Below, in pieces: positions 24,301 through 36,637 of a DNA stretch of 64,000 nt. Position numbers and translations under genes: made by a program. Each line of letters starts with the position of its first letter. Position 1 is the stretch's first letter. A model generated the notes under the pieces. That model was not told where the DNA came from, searched no databases, and saw only the letters and a program-made list of their open reading frames with translations. This DNA comes from Lonicera japonica (taxonomy: Eukaryota; Streptophyta; Magnoliopsida; Dipsacales; Caprifoliaceae), in the NCBI GenBank assembly GCA_021464415.1, contig CM038467.1, positions 19,759,511 to 19,823,510 of the forward strand, given 5' to 3'.

Positions 24301-25737
24301 ATTCGCATATTTTACCAATGGAATTTAAGTTCGAATATATATAACATGGTAATACATAAATCTTCCCCAAAAATAATTTTCTATTTTTTTAAAAAAAAAA
24401 GAATTAAACAAACTTTTCTTAACATTAATCCTTTTAACGTGGATTCAAATGTACCGGAAGAAAACGTTGAGACCCAACCGGCCAGTAGACCTAACTAGGA
24501 GAGCTGGGTAAACAAATAAGCCCAACCATGAGCCCATACATAATGGGATTGAATATCGTCATATGCCCAACAAATAAACGTTTTTTTTTTAAATTTCTTT
24601 CCTGGCATTTGAATTTTGTTTCTTTATTACTTGTAAAAAAAAGTATAAATAAAATAAAATAATGTAATAGTTTAGTGGTAAAAGATCACTCATATTTGGC
24701 AAGGTTAAGTGTTTTTTACCCATGCAGACCATTATTTTCTAGCAAATCTCGACACATGAAAGGGTGTATAAAATAAATAAATAAAGTTTGGTATGCCATT
24801 TAATTTTTGAGTGAACGGTTCAAATTTACTACTATGCTTTAGAGTGAAACATTATATAATGGCACTACCTTGCTTGAATTTAGAAAAGGAAATAAAATGT
24901 TAATTTTCTGAAGATTTGAGTGAATTGAGTGGTCGAGGGGCAATTCAATCTTGAGAGTCTAACATTTTATGTTATTATTTTGAAACAGGAAATTAATCTT
25001 AAGGGCTCATATTTGTTAAGAGCCTATTAATACAAAGAAACAAATCTTAAATTGATAAAAGTAGGACATATATTCTTACACATCAATTTATTTTTTCATT
25101 CATAATATTTTTAATACGCCCCTTTTTAGTACAAGTTATTATTTTCCTTATTAAATCTAAGAATATATGAAGTTTTGGACTTCTTTGAATTTTGTTCATT
25201 ACACAGAGGTATGGTTTAAATTGTTATGTGAGTTGCAAATAACATTTGAAACGTTGAAAAAAGTTACAATATCCTCTTCTTATTTTATTTTTTTTCAATT
25301 AAATTAGGTATATTGAATCAGTTTATGTGCATCATATCAATTATATTTCCAATATTAATTACGATACAAATACGTATTATATGTACTTCTTATGTCTTTA
25401 AATACCATCTCTTATAGTGGCATCAAGGCAAAATTTGCAAACTTGAAAACAGTTCAAAAGGCATGTTTGCGAAATTTATTGTTCGACTGCCACACTAGAC
25501 AAGCAAGTGAACCCACTTACAGCTATTTTTATTTAATATTTTTAGGTTCAAAGAGTTGTTCCTTCTAGTTACGCGCGTTGTTGCTTTTTTACCTCAGGTT
25601 ACATGCTGACATTTTTCTAATAAAAATAGAAGGATCATAAACAAACTAACATATCTAAAATTCAAGTCGTGGCCCCAGAAATAATTAAAAAATGTCTAAT
25701 GTGCGTAAAATATTTCTTTTTATATGAACATTATTAT
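21369..25737. other. Gene-free AT-rich stretch
   Basis: No gene was recognised over 4.3 kb. Visible items are a TTC/CTT microsatellite (22692-22740), an AT dinucleotide run (about 23569-23592), a GTTTAGCCCACGGAGT MITE-like end near 23830, and a possible short SINE (A-box-like TAGTTTAGTGGTAAAAG) near 24668. None has a convincing target duplication. Confidence 0.4.
22692..22740 (+). repeat. CTT microsatellite
   Basis: An uninterrupted CTT trinucleotide run of about 16 units. Confidence 0.95.
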
Positions 25738-26499
25738 CAAAGCCGGTTCTGGGACAGGACTAACAAGTTGACCACCGAGCCGGTTCTGGGGAAGGACTAA
25801 TGGGGCAACCGACGAGAACTTAAAATTTTAGAGGGGTACAATTATTTGTTTTTATATATATATATATTAAAAAATAAAAGTTTTAAATTAATATAAAAAA
25901 CTTTAAATGGCCTTGTAACCTAGTAGCATTCTCTTTGAACTCGATGATGATACATATGGTATTGTTCGTGGCGGTTCGTGTGGTTGGTGACGTAAAAGGA
26001 AGTTGAAGCTACTCTCTCGACTCGGTTGAGAGACTCTCACAAGGGTGACGCAAAGTAAAGCTTGCTTATTCATCATCTCTTTGATTAGCAAATTATGTAG
26101 TTCATAGTATAGTTAGGGAGACAAAATTATATATCTGACTCCATGTAATTACATTTGATATGAATGATTAATAAAAAAAAAACTTTATGAGAAAAAACTT
26201 AGGCTTCCAAAGTTTTAATTGCATGTAGAACAATTCTTTAACTAGATAAAATTAGAGGGGTGCCAATATTTGTTTCTTTCATTCATATTGATTTTAAAAT
26301 AATAAGAGATAATTTGATATTTTATTGCAAGGTATTTTGCCGGATTTTTTTTGCAACTGTAATGTATTTTTTGTGCCATGTAAATTCTTATCATTGAAAT
26401 AAAATTATTTTTTAATATATATATAAAAAAAATATCTACTTCTAAGAAGTATTCTTTTGAGTTTTGCCCAAGGCTTACAAATGGCCAGGACCGGCTCTA
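25738..26499. mobile_element. Non-autonomous hAT element, 762 bp
   Basis: The ends CAAAGCCGGTTCTGGG and AGGACCGGCTCTA are inverted. ATTATTAT flanks both sides (25730-25737 and 26500-26507), an 8-bp hAT target duplication. GAGCCGGTTCTGGG occurs a second time at about 25778, a local duplication of the terminus. There is no transposase frame. Block B lacks it, in keeping with insertion after the segmental duplication. Confidence 0.85.
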
Positions 26500-26507
26500 A
26501 TTATTAT

Positions 26508-27101
26508 GAATATTGTTTAGCCAAATTGAGGAGTATTTTTTTAGGAACACACGTTAGATATATATATATATATATATATATGTTGTTAATACATTAATGT
26601 AATTAGTAAGTTAGGCCTAAGAGTATTATTTATTCAAAATTTACTGCTGACCAAAACAAGCAACACATTGCTACGAAGATCGTGTATCCAAAGAATAGAA
26701 TTGTTGTATGTAAAATGAGTTACTAAAGAAGCTTAAAAGGTGGTGTTAAAAACTATATTGGAGTGTATCTATTTGGAATTTAATGACCATTACCCACGAT
26801 CTATACAGTTGGCCTAGTGGCTTGTTTGTATTCGAATTTTCTTATATGCAAATTTTCTTGGGCCATCCACATGCTCAATTGCACAAAGAGAGATTAATCT
26901 CATATCTAATATGGTATCGAGACATTAGATTGAATCACAATAAACACTCCCCAAAAATAAGTGTTTGTACGAGTAACAATAGTCATACTTGTAAGATACT
27001 TTGATACAATTCAATATACAAGGGTTTTGCTAAATGAAAGCCCAAACAATATCGGTATGGAGGCTATGGGCCGGTTTTTTTTTGTCTGAGCCGGGTTTAA
27101 T
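26508..27101. other. 3' flank of DUF1645 gene 2
   Basis: AT-rich, with an AT dinucleotide run near 26560-26581. The part next to 27100 should be 3' untranslated sequence of the minus-strand gene. Confidence 0.35.
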
Positions 27102-27914
27102 TTAGCAACCTAATAGGACGGACCGTTTGTAAGGCAAGAAAGTCTTCCTCCTCATTTCCTCAGATACTGCCCTGTTTACTCTGTAATGCAATTCGTGAGC
27201 CGATACTCTTCTTTTTCCTTTCTTCCTCATCTGTGTAATATTATTATTGTTGTTATGCACTGAATTCACTACTTCTGTAGACCTAAAACTTGAATTTTTC
27301 AAGTCTTCTTCAATATCAATTCTCTTCGGCAAGTCTTTGTTAGCTCCCTCTGATTTGCTCTTGAACAACAACAAGTGCCTCCATCTTTTACACCAGCTCG
27401 ATGGCGAAAAACCTGAGGACGATTCTATTGAACTCTCTTCTTCTTCCAACAATATGTCAGATACCCTTAAAGTATTAGACTGCCCTTTAGGTGTTCGACG
27501 AATTGCCCCAGATAAATAGTTTTTCTGTGACAAACCTTCTTTGAAGATCATTCTCTTTGGGGATGAAGGAGATTCGGTGATTCTGCTTTCGGGAGGATTT
27601 ATATTTACGGGTTTGATCTTGCCGCCTTGGAAGAGTTCTTCGGCAGAGAGAGGAGGTTGAGGCGCATTCAATTGAGCATTAAAATCGAATTCGAAATCTG
27701 GGTTTTGCTGCTCATCGGTGTTATTAAAATCTTTTGAGAATGGGGGAGTGTGTTGGTGTTGTTCCCAGTTGAAGTGAGTGGGACTTGTGGGGGCGCTGAA
27801 GAAGTAGTTTCCGAAGAGTCGAGGGGTTAAGGCGCTCACATAAGGAGAAGTGCAGGCGCTGTCGAAGTTGAATTCTACTGCCCCCGGTGAAGAAGAAGTT
27901 ATCTTCACTTCCAT
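27102..27914 (-). CDS. DUF1645 family protein, paralogue 2 (270 aa)
   Basis: A single-exon DUF1645 protein starting MEVKITSSSPGAVEFNFDS. Blocks in order: [101 protein letters not shown], and the C-terminal hallmark [28 protein letters not shown], ending SVLLGC. It lacks the KPGIP part of the mid-motif and the 24-residue tail of paralogue 1. It shares both absences with paralogue 3, so those two are sisters. A short Asn run (HNNNNNIT) sits before the hallmark. The frame is intact and probably functional; the biochemical function is unknown. Confidence 0.88.
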   Translation of the reverse strand: MEVKITSSSPGAVEFNFDSACTSPYVSALTPRLFGNYFFSAPTSPTHFNWEQHQHTPPFSKDFNNTDEQQNPDFEFDFNAQLNAPQPPLSAEELFQGGKIKPVNINPPESRITESPSSPKRMIFKEGLSQKNYLSGAIRRTPKGQSNTLRVSDILLEEEESSIESSSGFSPSSWCKRWRHLLLFKSKSEGANKDLPKRIDIEEDLKNSSFRSTEVVNSVHNNNNNITQMRKKGKRRVSAHELHYRVNRAVSEEMRRKTFLPYKRSVLLGC

Positions 27915-28330
27915 TTTCAGTTTGTTTATTTTGGGTTGTTATGTGTGAATATAATAGTGATAAAGTTATTTAACAGAGAGAGAGAGAGGGAGAAGAGAGG
28001 GCTTATGGATGTTTCTTGAGTAGATGGATGGAGGAGAGAGATATATAGAGAAAGAAAGGAATAGTGGAGGAAGAGAGTAGGAGAGACAAGGGAAGAGAAC
28101 CAAATTTTTTTATTTTTTTTTTGAATTTAAAACCCATACATATATATTATTTTAAGTATCCCTCACTCTCTCTTACACATGGTTTTTCTCTTTTTCTATT
28201 TGAGGAACAATGACATGAGAATACGACTTGTTTGTTTTTGTGTTGATTCTTTATTTGTGGCAAAGGTCAGCTATACACAGCTATTTTTTATTTTCATTTT
28301 TATTTTTATATTTCAGCTCTATTAATTATA
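27915..28330 (-). promoter_or_regulatory. Leader and promoter of DUF1645 gene 2
   Basis: A GA-rich leader with GAGAGAGAGAGAGGG occurs at about 27975. A TATATA-like word lies near 28040, in the minus sense CTCTATATATCTC. Blocks ACACATGGT, GGACTTGTTTGTT-like sequence and GCAAAGGTCAGCTATACA are shared with the promoter of paralogue 3 (39.3-39.65 kb). Confidence 0.5.
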
Positions 28331-28336
28331 ACTTAA

Positions 28337-28653
28337 GACCATCACCACCAAAATGTTAATATGATAGGTTAAAAATGTATATTTAGCTTACTATTTTAAT
28401 TTTGTTTACACCGAAAAAGATAAAAGAGATGGTAAAATAGATAAGGAGGGGAAACCAACGGCCGATATTTTGTGTATCTTCTGTGACATTTTAAAAAAAA
28501 AAAATTGATAGGCCGATGTTCTGTGCATCGGCCATGCACAGTTCATCGACTATGATAAATGGTTGTCTACTGTCAAATATAATAATCACTTACTATTTCA
28601 GATATCAATTTATGCTATATATACACTATTTTCCCATACTGATGGAGATGGTC
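28337..28653. mobile_element. PIF/Harbinger-like MITE with a GGCCGATG hairpin
   Basis: The left end GACCATCACCACCAAAATG and right end ACTGATGGAGATGGTC are inverted. TAA flanks both sides (28334-28336, 28654-28656). At 28511-28533 it has the hairpin GGCCGATG - 7 nt - CATCGGCC, preceded by a degenerate copy at about 28459. Ends and core relate it to the element at 20727. Confidence 0.75.
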
Positions 28654-28656
28654 TAA

Positions 28657-29456
28657 TAGATCCCAAAATATTTGTAGTCACTTAATGTGGCTACTTGAAG
28701 TTATAAATCTATCTTCTTCTTTTCTTTTCTTTTTCTCCTTTTCTTTTTTCTCATGGGTTTGCTCCCTAAGTAGAATCTCTACAAAATTTTATCAAAAAAA
28801 TTTAAACTAGAAATAAATATAATAAAAATTTGATGCATATATTCATTTTTTACCATTAAAATTTTAGACGGCCATTTCGCCTACTTCAAGTTTGAATTTT
28901 TTGATAAAATTGTGTGAAATTAATCTACTCATTTCAAAGATTTTTCACCAAATTTCGTGAAAAAACTCATTCATTCAAGTCTCGAACTAAATTGATTGAT
29001 TTGCAATGTCATTTTTATTCAAAAAAAGATTGCATGTTCATGATAAATTATAGAGTGCAAGATTATTCAATTGATGTGAAAATAATTGCATTTAGACTCT
29101 TAATTAAAAAGTCGATCTATTTCCTGAATTACACAATACTTCTACTAGGGCTTCCTGAATTTCATATTTTAGTACGCATACATAAGGTCACACCCAAACA
29201 AATTGGACAACTGGTAATATAAAGCAGATAACTGAACTTGGCTCGTAAATATAATTTAATTCAAGATTTTAAACGCTTGTTGGATCTGGGACACAAGTGC
29301 CAGGATTCTGCCACATGCAGGAGGCTAGATATTATAAACAAGTCCTTGAAGTGTTTTGAGCTTTTCAATTCGTTGTCCAACTGCTGATGTTCTTTCATTA
29401 ATAATTTTTTTTTCTTTTGGAGCCTGGTTGTTAGTTTTTAGAGTTGTTGTATTGTT
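28657..29456. other. AT-rich intergenic within block A
   Basis: A 102-codon frame at 28914-29222 matches nothing I recognise and has biased AT-rich composition, so I do not call it a gene. No terminal repeats were seen. Confidence 0.35.
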
Positions 29457-30010
29457 AAGAGCAATAAATGGCCAAATTTAACATAATTTAGTTCACATCG
29501 GAGAAATGTAGTAGATAAAAATTAGATTTGTATAATATAAAACGAGTAAATTTACTATTTTTTAAATTTTAGTCGTTCGGCTTTACTTTACTCGTATGAG
29601 TCATACGAGTGTGGGGGACTCGTATCAAAATTAAAAAAATATCATATGAGAGTAGGAGTCTCGTATAGCCATTTATTTTCTTTTTTGTTTTTTTTTAAAT
29701 AACCATACCAGTTTAAAAGCCTTGTATAGCCATTTCTTTTCTTCTTCTCCTTTTTTATTTTAAAAAAAAAAACCATGTGAGTTTAAAAGCCTCGTATAGC
29801 CTTTTTCTCCCTTAAAAGAAACCCATACGAGGGTGGGAGTATCGTATTAGCCATTGTTTTTTTTTTCCTTTTAATGCTCAACACCCATACAAAAATAACA
29901 CGCTCGTATGAGTGTTTTTATATTATATCTATTATGTGCGGTCTTTAAACTTAGTAACTAATTACTAAATTTGGCTCTAAATTTTACCATATCCAATGTA
30001 GATGCTTTAA
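29457..30010. mobile_element. MITE of the CGTATGAG hairpin family
   Basis: The ends TTAAGAGCAATAAATGG on the left and CCAATGTAGATGCTTTAAG on the right are imperfectly inverted. Subterminal CAAATTTAACATAATTTAG and ACTAAATTTGGCTCTAAATT are also inverted. The interior is a hairpin array. Its right end matches the left end of the element at 17.13 kb. Confidence 0.6.
29590..29915. repeat. Array of about six CGTATGAG-type hairpins
   Basis: ACTCGTATGA and TCATACGAGT form a 21-nt palindrome at 29590-29610, overlapping a second pair to 29625. Further pairs lie near 29643, 29703, 29773, 29823 and 29885, each of the type CCATACGAG - loop - CTCGTATAG. The loops are often 10-16 nt, and T-rich tracts separate the pairs. 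Confidence 0.7.
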
Positions 30011-31137
30011 GAAAAGAAAAGTAGCTAATGTTACTAAACAGATATCAAGTCGTTGTGTTGGTATCACAACTTGGAAGTGTTAAAGATGTGATTTTTCCAA
30101 GTGTAGTAGCTTTATGGCTTACAAGCCAGATATCATCAATAACTAGTGATCTATGGCGCGCGTCAAATTTCTTGTTTTTACTATATAAAAAAAATTAATT
30201 ACAACTTGTTATGTAGTCGTGTATAGTAGTTGTATCCAACTTCTTTATATATATATATATATATTATTTTCTTGTGAAGTCTCTTAATTATATTGCATGC
30301 ATGTGTGAACGTATATGGTGGTTAAGGCTTCTAAAATGTGTCTTAATATAAAACCATGCCCCTCCTCTCACAAGAAGCTTCATGTTTTCATTTAATAATT
30401 CAACATTATTTGATTAATTTGGCACAATTAATTGCAAGAAAAATGTGCATATTAAATATATGCAATTTATAACTATAAAAAGAAAAGAAAGAAAAATGTG
30501 CGATTTATATGTACATGTAGGGAGGAACCGTTGAAGTCTGAATTTTATATAATTTTTCTGAGCTTATGCATGCTCACGCACCTGACATTTCTATACGTTT
30601 GACTTTGTACATATACTAGGGTATGCCCGTGCTTCCGGCACTATTAAAGATAATTATGATAATTAATAGATGAGTTACTATTATACATTATTATATATAT
30701 TGTAACAATCGTAATTAAGTTTCCTTTAACATTAAGGTATTTGGTTAGTATGGTTTGGTCAAATTCGAGTTGGGAACAAATTACCATGTTTAATAAACGG
30801 ATCGTGTCGAGTAAGTATAGATAACATGATTAACCTGTAATTGACATGTTTAAACTCAATTAGACAGATGAAATAATTCTTATTTATTTGGGTAATGATA
30901 TTACTACTATACAAAAAAAACTTTAACACTTTAAAATCATCTTTAATAACTAAAAAGTGTCCAAAAAAATTCATATAAAATATCATTAAAAATAATGCTA
31001 AATTATTAGAATATTTGTAGGAAGGGCTAATATCATTACCTTTATTATGTAATTTATTTTAAAATGCATATTTGACGCACAATTTAATTATATTAATTTA
31101 GTGATATCGAGAAATATAAATATTACATTAATGCTTG

Positions 31138-31228
31138 ACCAGCTGCCGCCACGCACTGCGAGATTGGAATAATCTAGGTGCGCGAAAGCTAGCCTGGATA
31201 CCCCGTGAGGTAACTATTGAACAAAAAA
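31138..31228 (+). mobile_element. SINE tail inside the left arm
   Basis: GCACTGCGAG..GGTGCGCGAAAGC..CCTGGATACCCCGTGAGG ends in an A-rich run. This is a typical 3' portion of a plant tRNA-derived SINE. The mirrored copy lies at about 35240-35335 in the right arm, so it predates the inversion. Confidence 0.5.
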
Positions 31229-31946
31229 AAATCATGTTAATTATAAAATTATTAATTTGTACCCTGATTTACACGCAAATATACTTGGACATCCCCCATC
31301 TCTCTCTTATTCTCCCCTTTTTCTCCCTTTCTTTCTCATTGTCTCCGTGTGTAGCACGATCAAATTTTAAAACTTATTTTTTTTTAAAAAAAATAAAGTA
31401 AAATTTTAGAATCATAATTAAGATCTTTGAATTCAAAATCCAAACACACATTAACCTAACATAAAAAAATTGTAACTGAAAACCTAGCCATTAAAACCCA
31501 AGAAATTTACAACCTCCACCATATCACACTTCTTGATCCCCACCCCACTATAACTCCACCCATAAAATCCATAAACTTCGATCAATAAATCCATCTTCAA
31601 CAGAAATGAATAATCCAATTAAATAGCGTTAACAACCACTAAAACAAAGTAAATAGGGAAAATGTAAAGAAAAAAAATTGAGCAGGGTAACAATTAGGGA
31701 GAGAGTGTTGTGAAGAGAAGAAAATTTTAGAAAGAGAGAAAGATAGAAAGGATATCAGTGAAGATTAGGAAAGAGAATTCTATCAAAAAAATGTTCGAAC
31801 TTTAGAGAAAGAGAAAGTTGGGCTGTAAGTCATAGTGAAAAAATAAAGAAAAATAAAATTGACCTGGATAAATTTTACACCACTGGATTTGTTGGAATCA
31901 CTTATAGCCACACGATTATTATTATGGAACCACTTATAGTCGCACG

Positions 31947-32006
<60 letters not shown>
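31947..32006 (+). repeat. ATT microsatellite
   Basis: About 20 ATT units in the left arm of the inverted repeat. The mirrored site near 34530 has only about five, so the run expanded after the arms formed. Confidence 0.95.
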
Positions 32007-32671
32007 TTTCTTTTTAGCATAAGTGAAAAAATGAGTCATATTATGATTATTTGTCAACGAAACAAAAATTTTAGCGATATAATATTTAGATTTAAATACC
32101 AACTTCCTTGTATTTGTTAAGCAAACACAAAATTTTAAATTATTGTATTTTCAAATATGTAATTTTTGAATATTAAATTTATGAATTGTAAAGCTAAATC
32201 CAATTCTGCATTCTAAACGCACCCTAAAAGAAAATAGGAAATAAATTAAAATGGAAGTAAATTTTGATTAGGAATCTAAATTAATACAATTATAAATTAA
32301 TTTTAATTGATAGATATACTTCTAAATTTTGAAAAAGGTAATATTATCAAAATTTGTTCAAAATTTTCATAAATTAAGGCTGGAGTAATCGTAAGATATC
32401 GTAGACAGAAACAAAATCACGCTTGTCATAATACTTATATAATCCACTGCGGGCCAAAATCGTTACAATCTTTATATGATAAGCACAAATAATTTATGTG
32501 TATGATATCTTTTGACACATTTCCTTAATCATACTATCAAGAAAAAAATTACATCATGTACATTGGTTGTTTTTATTATATTAAAATAATTTTACTAAAT
32601 TATTTGACAGTCACATTATGCCATCTCTTTTAAATTATATTACTAATTTCACTGACATATTATGCATATAA

Positions 32672-33560
32672 TCTATAATACAAATCAAGGAACTTGATGT
32701 GACCATTGTCCTAGGTGGAATTTTTTTTTTTTCACTATTACAACATCTTTTTATTTTATTTATTCTCTCTCTAACAATAATTGTTAAGGTGGTGTTTGGT
32801 TGAAATTTTAAAATCAAGTTTTTGAAATTTACTTCACACTTCCAAAAATTTACTTAACTTTACTTTCTCTCTCATAAAATTTTTAAAACACCATAAATTT
32901 AAATTCAAAAATCAGGATCGGATAAAAAATATATTTGAAATCTACTTATTGAGATTTATAAAATAAGAACCATTGTGACTATTTTTTGATTTTTTTAATG
33001 AGTTTTTTTGAATTGGTTGAAAAAAACTCCAACAAAAAATTAAATTCACTTTTCAACTTAATTTCACATTTCCCAAAAATTTATCTAAAAAACATGTTTT
33101 AAAATCTCAACCAATCTATAATACAAATCAAGGAACTTGATGTGACTACTGTCCTAGGTGGAAAATATTTTTTTTTCACTTATACAACATCTTTTTATTT
33201 TATTTATTCTCTCTCTAACAATAATTATTGGTGGTGTTTGGTTGAAATTTTAAAATCAAGTTTTTGAAATTTACTTCACACTTCCCAAAATTTACTTAAC
33301 TTTACTTTCTCTCTCATAAATTTTTTAAAACACTATAACTTTAAATTCAAAAATCGGAATCGGATAAAAAAAAATATTTGAAATCTACTTATTGAGATTT
33401 ATAAAATAAGAACCATTGTGACTATTTTTTGATTTTTTTAATGAGTTTTTTTTGAATTGGTTGAAAAAAACCCTAACAAAAAATTAAATTCACTTTTCAA
33501 CTTAATTTCACATTTTCCAAAAATTTATCTAAAAAAACATGTTTTAAAATCTCAACCAAA
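32672..33560 (+). repeat. Tandem duplication, 443-bp period
   Basis: The unit starting TCTATAATACAAATCAAGGA occurs at 32672 and again at 33115, with GTCCTAGGTGG and GGTGTTTGGTTGAAATTTTA in each. Each unit holds a small element with GTTTGGTTGA..TCAACCAAAC ends. The same starting word appears a third time at 35846. Confidence 0.8.
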
Positions 33561-35845
33561 CAAGCACTTATCTCTTTAAATGTCTAGAAAAAATGTCTTT
33601 TTTTCAACCATTCAAAAAATAGGTGATTGAACTTGAAAAATTTAGAAAGAAAGTGATAAATTTCGTGAAATTAGAGTTGGTTTTGAGTTGAGTTTTAAAA
33701 TTTTGAGAAGAAAAAAAAAAGAGAGAGCTACTATCAACCATTCGAACAAATTTTATGATAGTCCATTGTAAAATAAGTTTTTTTTTGATAAATACAAAGA
33801 ATAAGAAATTTTATAATGACACAATATTCCTACATAAATGAACTGTAATAGTTAGATGAAATATAATTAGTTTTTAAAAAAGTCAAATAATTCATATTCT
33901 TACGTACATAAACCCATTTAAGAAACATACATATTACGAATAATCAGTAATATGACTGTCATGAGACGTAAAATTATTATATGCATAATATGTCAGTGGA
34001 ATTAGTAATATGACTTAAAAGAGATGTAAAAGTTAGGCATAATGTGATTGTCAAATAATTTAGTAAAATAATTTTAATATAATAAAGACAACCAATTAAT
34101 AAACAATGTACATGATGGAATTTTTTTTTCTTGATAGTATGATTAAGGAAATGTGTCAAAAGATATCATACACATAAATTATATGTACTTATCATATAAA
34201 TATTGTAATGATCTTGGGCCGTAGTGGATTATAGTATTATGACAAGCGTGATTTTGTTTCTATCCGCGAAATCTTACGATTAATCCAGCCTTAATTTATG
34301 AAAATTTTGAGTGCGTTTAGATTGCAGAATTGGATTTAGCTTTAATATTCAAAAATTTAAGATTCAAAAATTACATATTTGAAAATAAAATAATTTAAAA
34401 TTTTGTGTTTGCGTAACAAATACAAAGAAGTTGATTTTTAAATCTAAATATTATATCGCTAAAATTTATATTTAGTTGACAAATAATCATAATATGACTC
34501 ACTTTTTCACCTATGCTAAAAAGGAAATTAATAATAATAATAATGATCGTGCGGTTATAAGTGGTTCCAACAAATCTAGTGGTGTAAAATTTATCTAGGT
34601 CAATTTCATTTTTTTTTTATTTTTTCACTATGACCTGCAGCCCAACTCTCTCTTTCTCTGAAGTTCGAACATTTTTTTGATAGATTTCTTTTTCCTAATC
34701 TTCACCAATATCCCTTCTATCTCTCTCTCTCTAAAATTTTCTTCTTTTCACAAAACTCTCCCCCTAATTGTTACACTGCTCAATTTTTTTTCTTTACATT
34801 TTTCATCTTTACTTTGTTTTAGTGGTTGTTGACACTATTTAATTGGATTATTTAGTTCTGTTGAAGATGGATTTATTGATCCAAGTTTATGAATTTTATG
34901 GGTGGAGTTACGGTGGGGTGGGGATCAAGAAGTGTGATGTGGTGGAGGTTGTAAATTTCTTCAGTTTTGATGGCTAGGTTTTCAGTTAATTTTTTTTATG
35001 TCAGGTTAATGTGTGTTTGGATTTTGAATTTAAAGATCTTAATTCTTATTCTAAAATTTTTCTTGATTTTTTTTAAAAAAATAATTTTTAAAATTTGATT
35101 GTGCTACACACGGAGACGAAGAGGAAAAAAAAGGGAGAAAGAGGGGAGAACAAGAGAGAGATGGGGGATGGGCAAGTATATTTGCGTGTAAATTAGTGTA
35201 CAAATTAATAGTTTTATAATTAACATGATTTTTTTTTGGTTTGAGAGTTACTTCACGGGGTATCTAGGCCTGCTTTCGCGCACCTCGACCAATCCCCGCT
35301 CGCAGTGCATGACGGCAGCTGGTCAAGCATTAATGTAATATTTATATTTTCCGATATCACTAAATTAATATAATTAAATTGTGCGTTAAATAGGCATTTT
35401 AAATTAAGTTACATAATAAAGGTAATGACGTTAGCCCTTCACAAAAATATTCTAATAATTTAACATTATTTTTAGTGATATTTTATATGAATTTTTTGGG
35501 ACACTTTTTAGTCATTAAAGATGATTTTAAAGTGTTAAAGTATTTTTTTTATAGTACTAATATCATTACCCAAATAAATAAGAATTGTTTCACCTGTCTA
35601 ACTGAGTTTAAACATGTCAATTTCAGGTTAATCATGTTATTTATACTAAGTCGACACGATCCGTTTATTATACATGTTAGTTAGTTCCCAGCTCGAATTT
35701 GACCAAATCATGCTAACCCAACACCTTAATGTTAAAGTAAACTTAATTACGATTGTCACAATATATATAATAATGTACAATAATAACTCATCTATCAATT
35801 ATTACAATTATTTTTAATAGTGTCGGAGGCACGGCCATACCCTAG
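33115..35845 (+). mobile_element. Candidate non-autonomous Helitron
   Basis: The 5' end TCTATAATAC follows an A, and the 3' end has a GTGTC..GGCAC-like hairpin before CCCTAG, followed by T. These match the Helitron rules (5' TC, 3' hairpin plus CTRR, insertion between A and T, no target duplication). The 5' limit could also be 32672. No Rep/helicase frame is present. A second TCTATAATAC start directly abuts the 3' end at 35846, a head-to-tail arrangement known for Helitrons. Confidence 0.6.
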
Positions 35846-36635
35846 TCTATAATACAAATCAAGGAAATACTATTCATTGATTTGACCACTATCTTTTTTA
35901 ATCTAAAGGTCATAAATCAATTCAACAATCCAATGGTCAAGATTGATTCAACAATTCAATGGCACATAATTTGATACATTTATAATATTAATTTATTTAG
36001 TTATGTTCTCCTCTCTAACTTACAAAATTAATACATTTAGAATATTAATTAATTTATTTAGTTATGTTTTGATACAATTTTAAAATTAATAAGGTAATTT
36101 ACTATTTTGATACAAGAGCTAAGCATAAGGATATTTATTTAACACCCTCTTTAATTTTTCTTCTATGTAAAATTAACTATTTTATTAGTTTTATTTTCTT
36201 TTTCTTTTTTACTTTTTTTAACTATTTTTTTTAACTTTTATTTTTTGTGTTTTGATTATTGGCAATTTTTTTGTTAATTATTAATTTATTTAGTTATGTT
36301 CTCCTCTCTAACTTACAAAACTCATAATTTAAAATTAATAAGGTAATTTACTATTTTAATACAAGAGCTAAGCATAAGGATATTTATTTAACACCCTCTT
36401 TAAATCTTCTTCTATGTAAAATTAACTATTATATAAGTTTTATATTTTACATTTTTTTTATAACCTTTTTTTTTTTGGTTATTGGCAATTTTATTTTTAA
36501 TTGAGTAGATAAAACGTATAGCAAAGTTAAGGAAACCATAAATCAGATAGAAATAATTTTAGATTCGAAAATAAGGTATAAAAAATGGCTTAATAAGGTA
36601 TGAAAAATGGCTTAATTAATAGAAATGATTTTGAT
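35846..36635 (+). other. Repeat-rich DNA starting with a Helitron-like 5' end
   Basis: It begins TCTATAATACAAATCAAGGA. A segment with TTTAGTTATGTTCTCCTCTC and GAGCTAAGCATAAGGATATT is duplicated (about 35988-36185 and 36283-36430). I could not find a matching 3' terminus. Confidence 0.45.
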
Positions 36636-36637
36636 TT

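Larger units (their letters stand above)
25626..30610. repeat. Segmental duplication block A
   Basis: This block corresponds to 38117-43135. Matches include the downstream GATCATAAACAAACTAACAT, DUF1645 paralogue 2 with its promoter (GCAAAGGTCAGCTATACA), and distal sequence such as GAGGAACCGTTGAAGTCTGA near 30530. Order and orientation are the same in both blocks. Transposons inside differ between the blocks, so they landed after the duplication. Confidence 0.75.
30616..35845. repeat. Large inverted repeat (arms about 2 kb)
   Basis: The left arm 30616-32671 and right arm 33978-35845 are reverse complements with small differences. The most visible is an expanded ATT run in the left arm. The spacer of about 1.3 kb is 32672-33977. 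Both outer ends read, outward, GCAC..GGCATACCCTAG followed by T. That is a short GTGC/GCAC hairpin about 10 nt before CTAG, the form of a plant Helitron 3' end. Block B lacks this insertion at its distal edge. Confidence 0.75.

Noticed and set aside
31902..32102. Frame with a poly-Asn run
   Set aside because: Direct translation of the ATT microsatellite.
30759..35684. Two similar frames (75 and 69 codons) on opposite strands
   Set aside because: They are mirror copies in the arms of the inverted repeat, AT-rich, and end at unrelated positions. The similarity comes from DNA duplication, not coding constraint.
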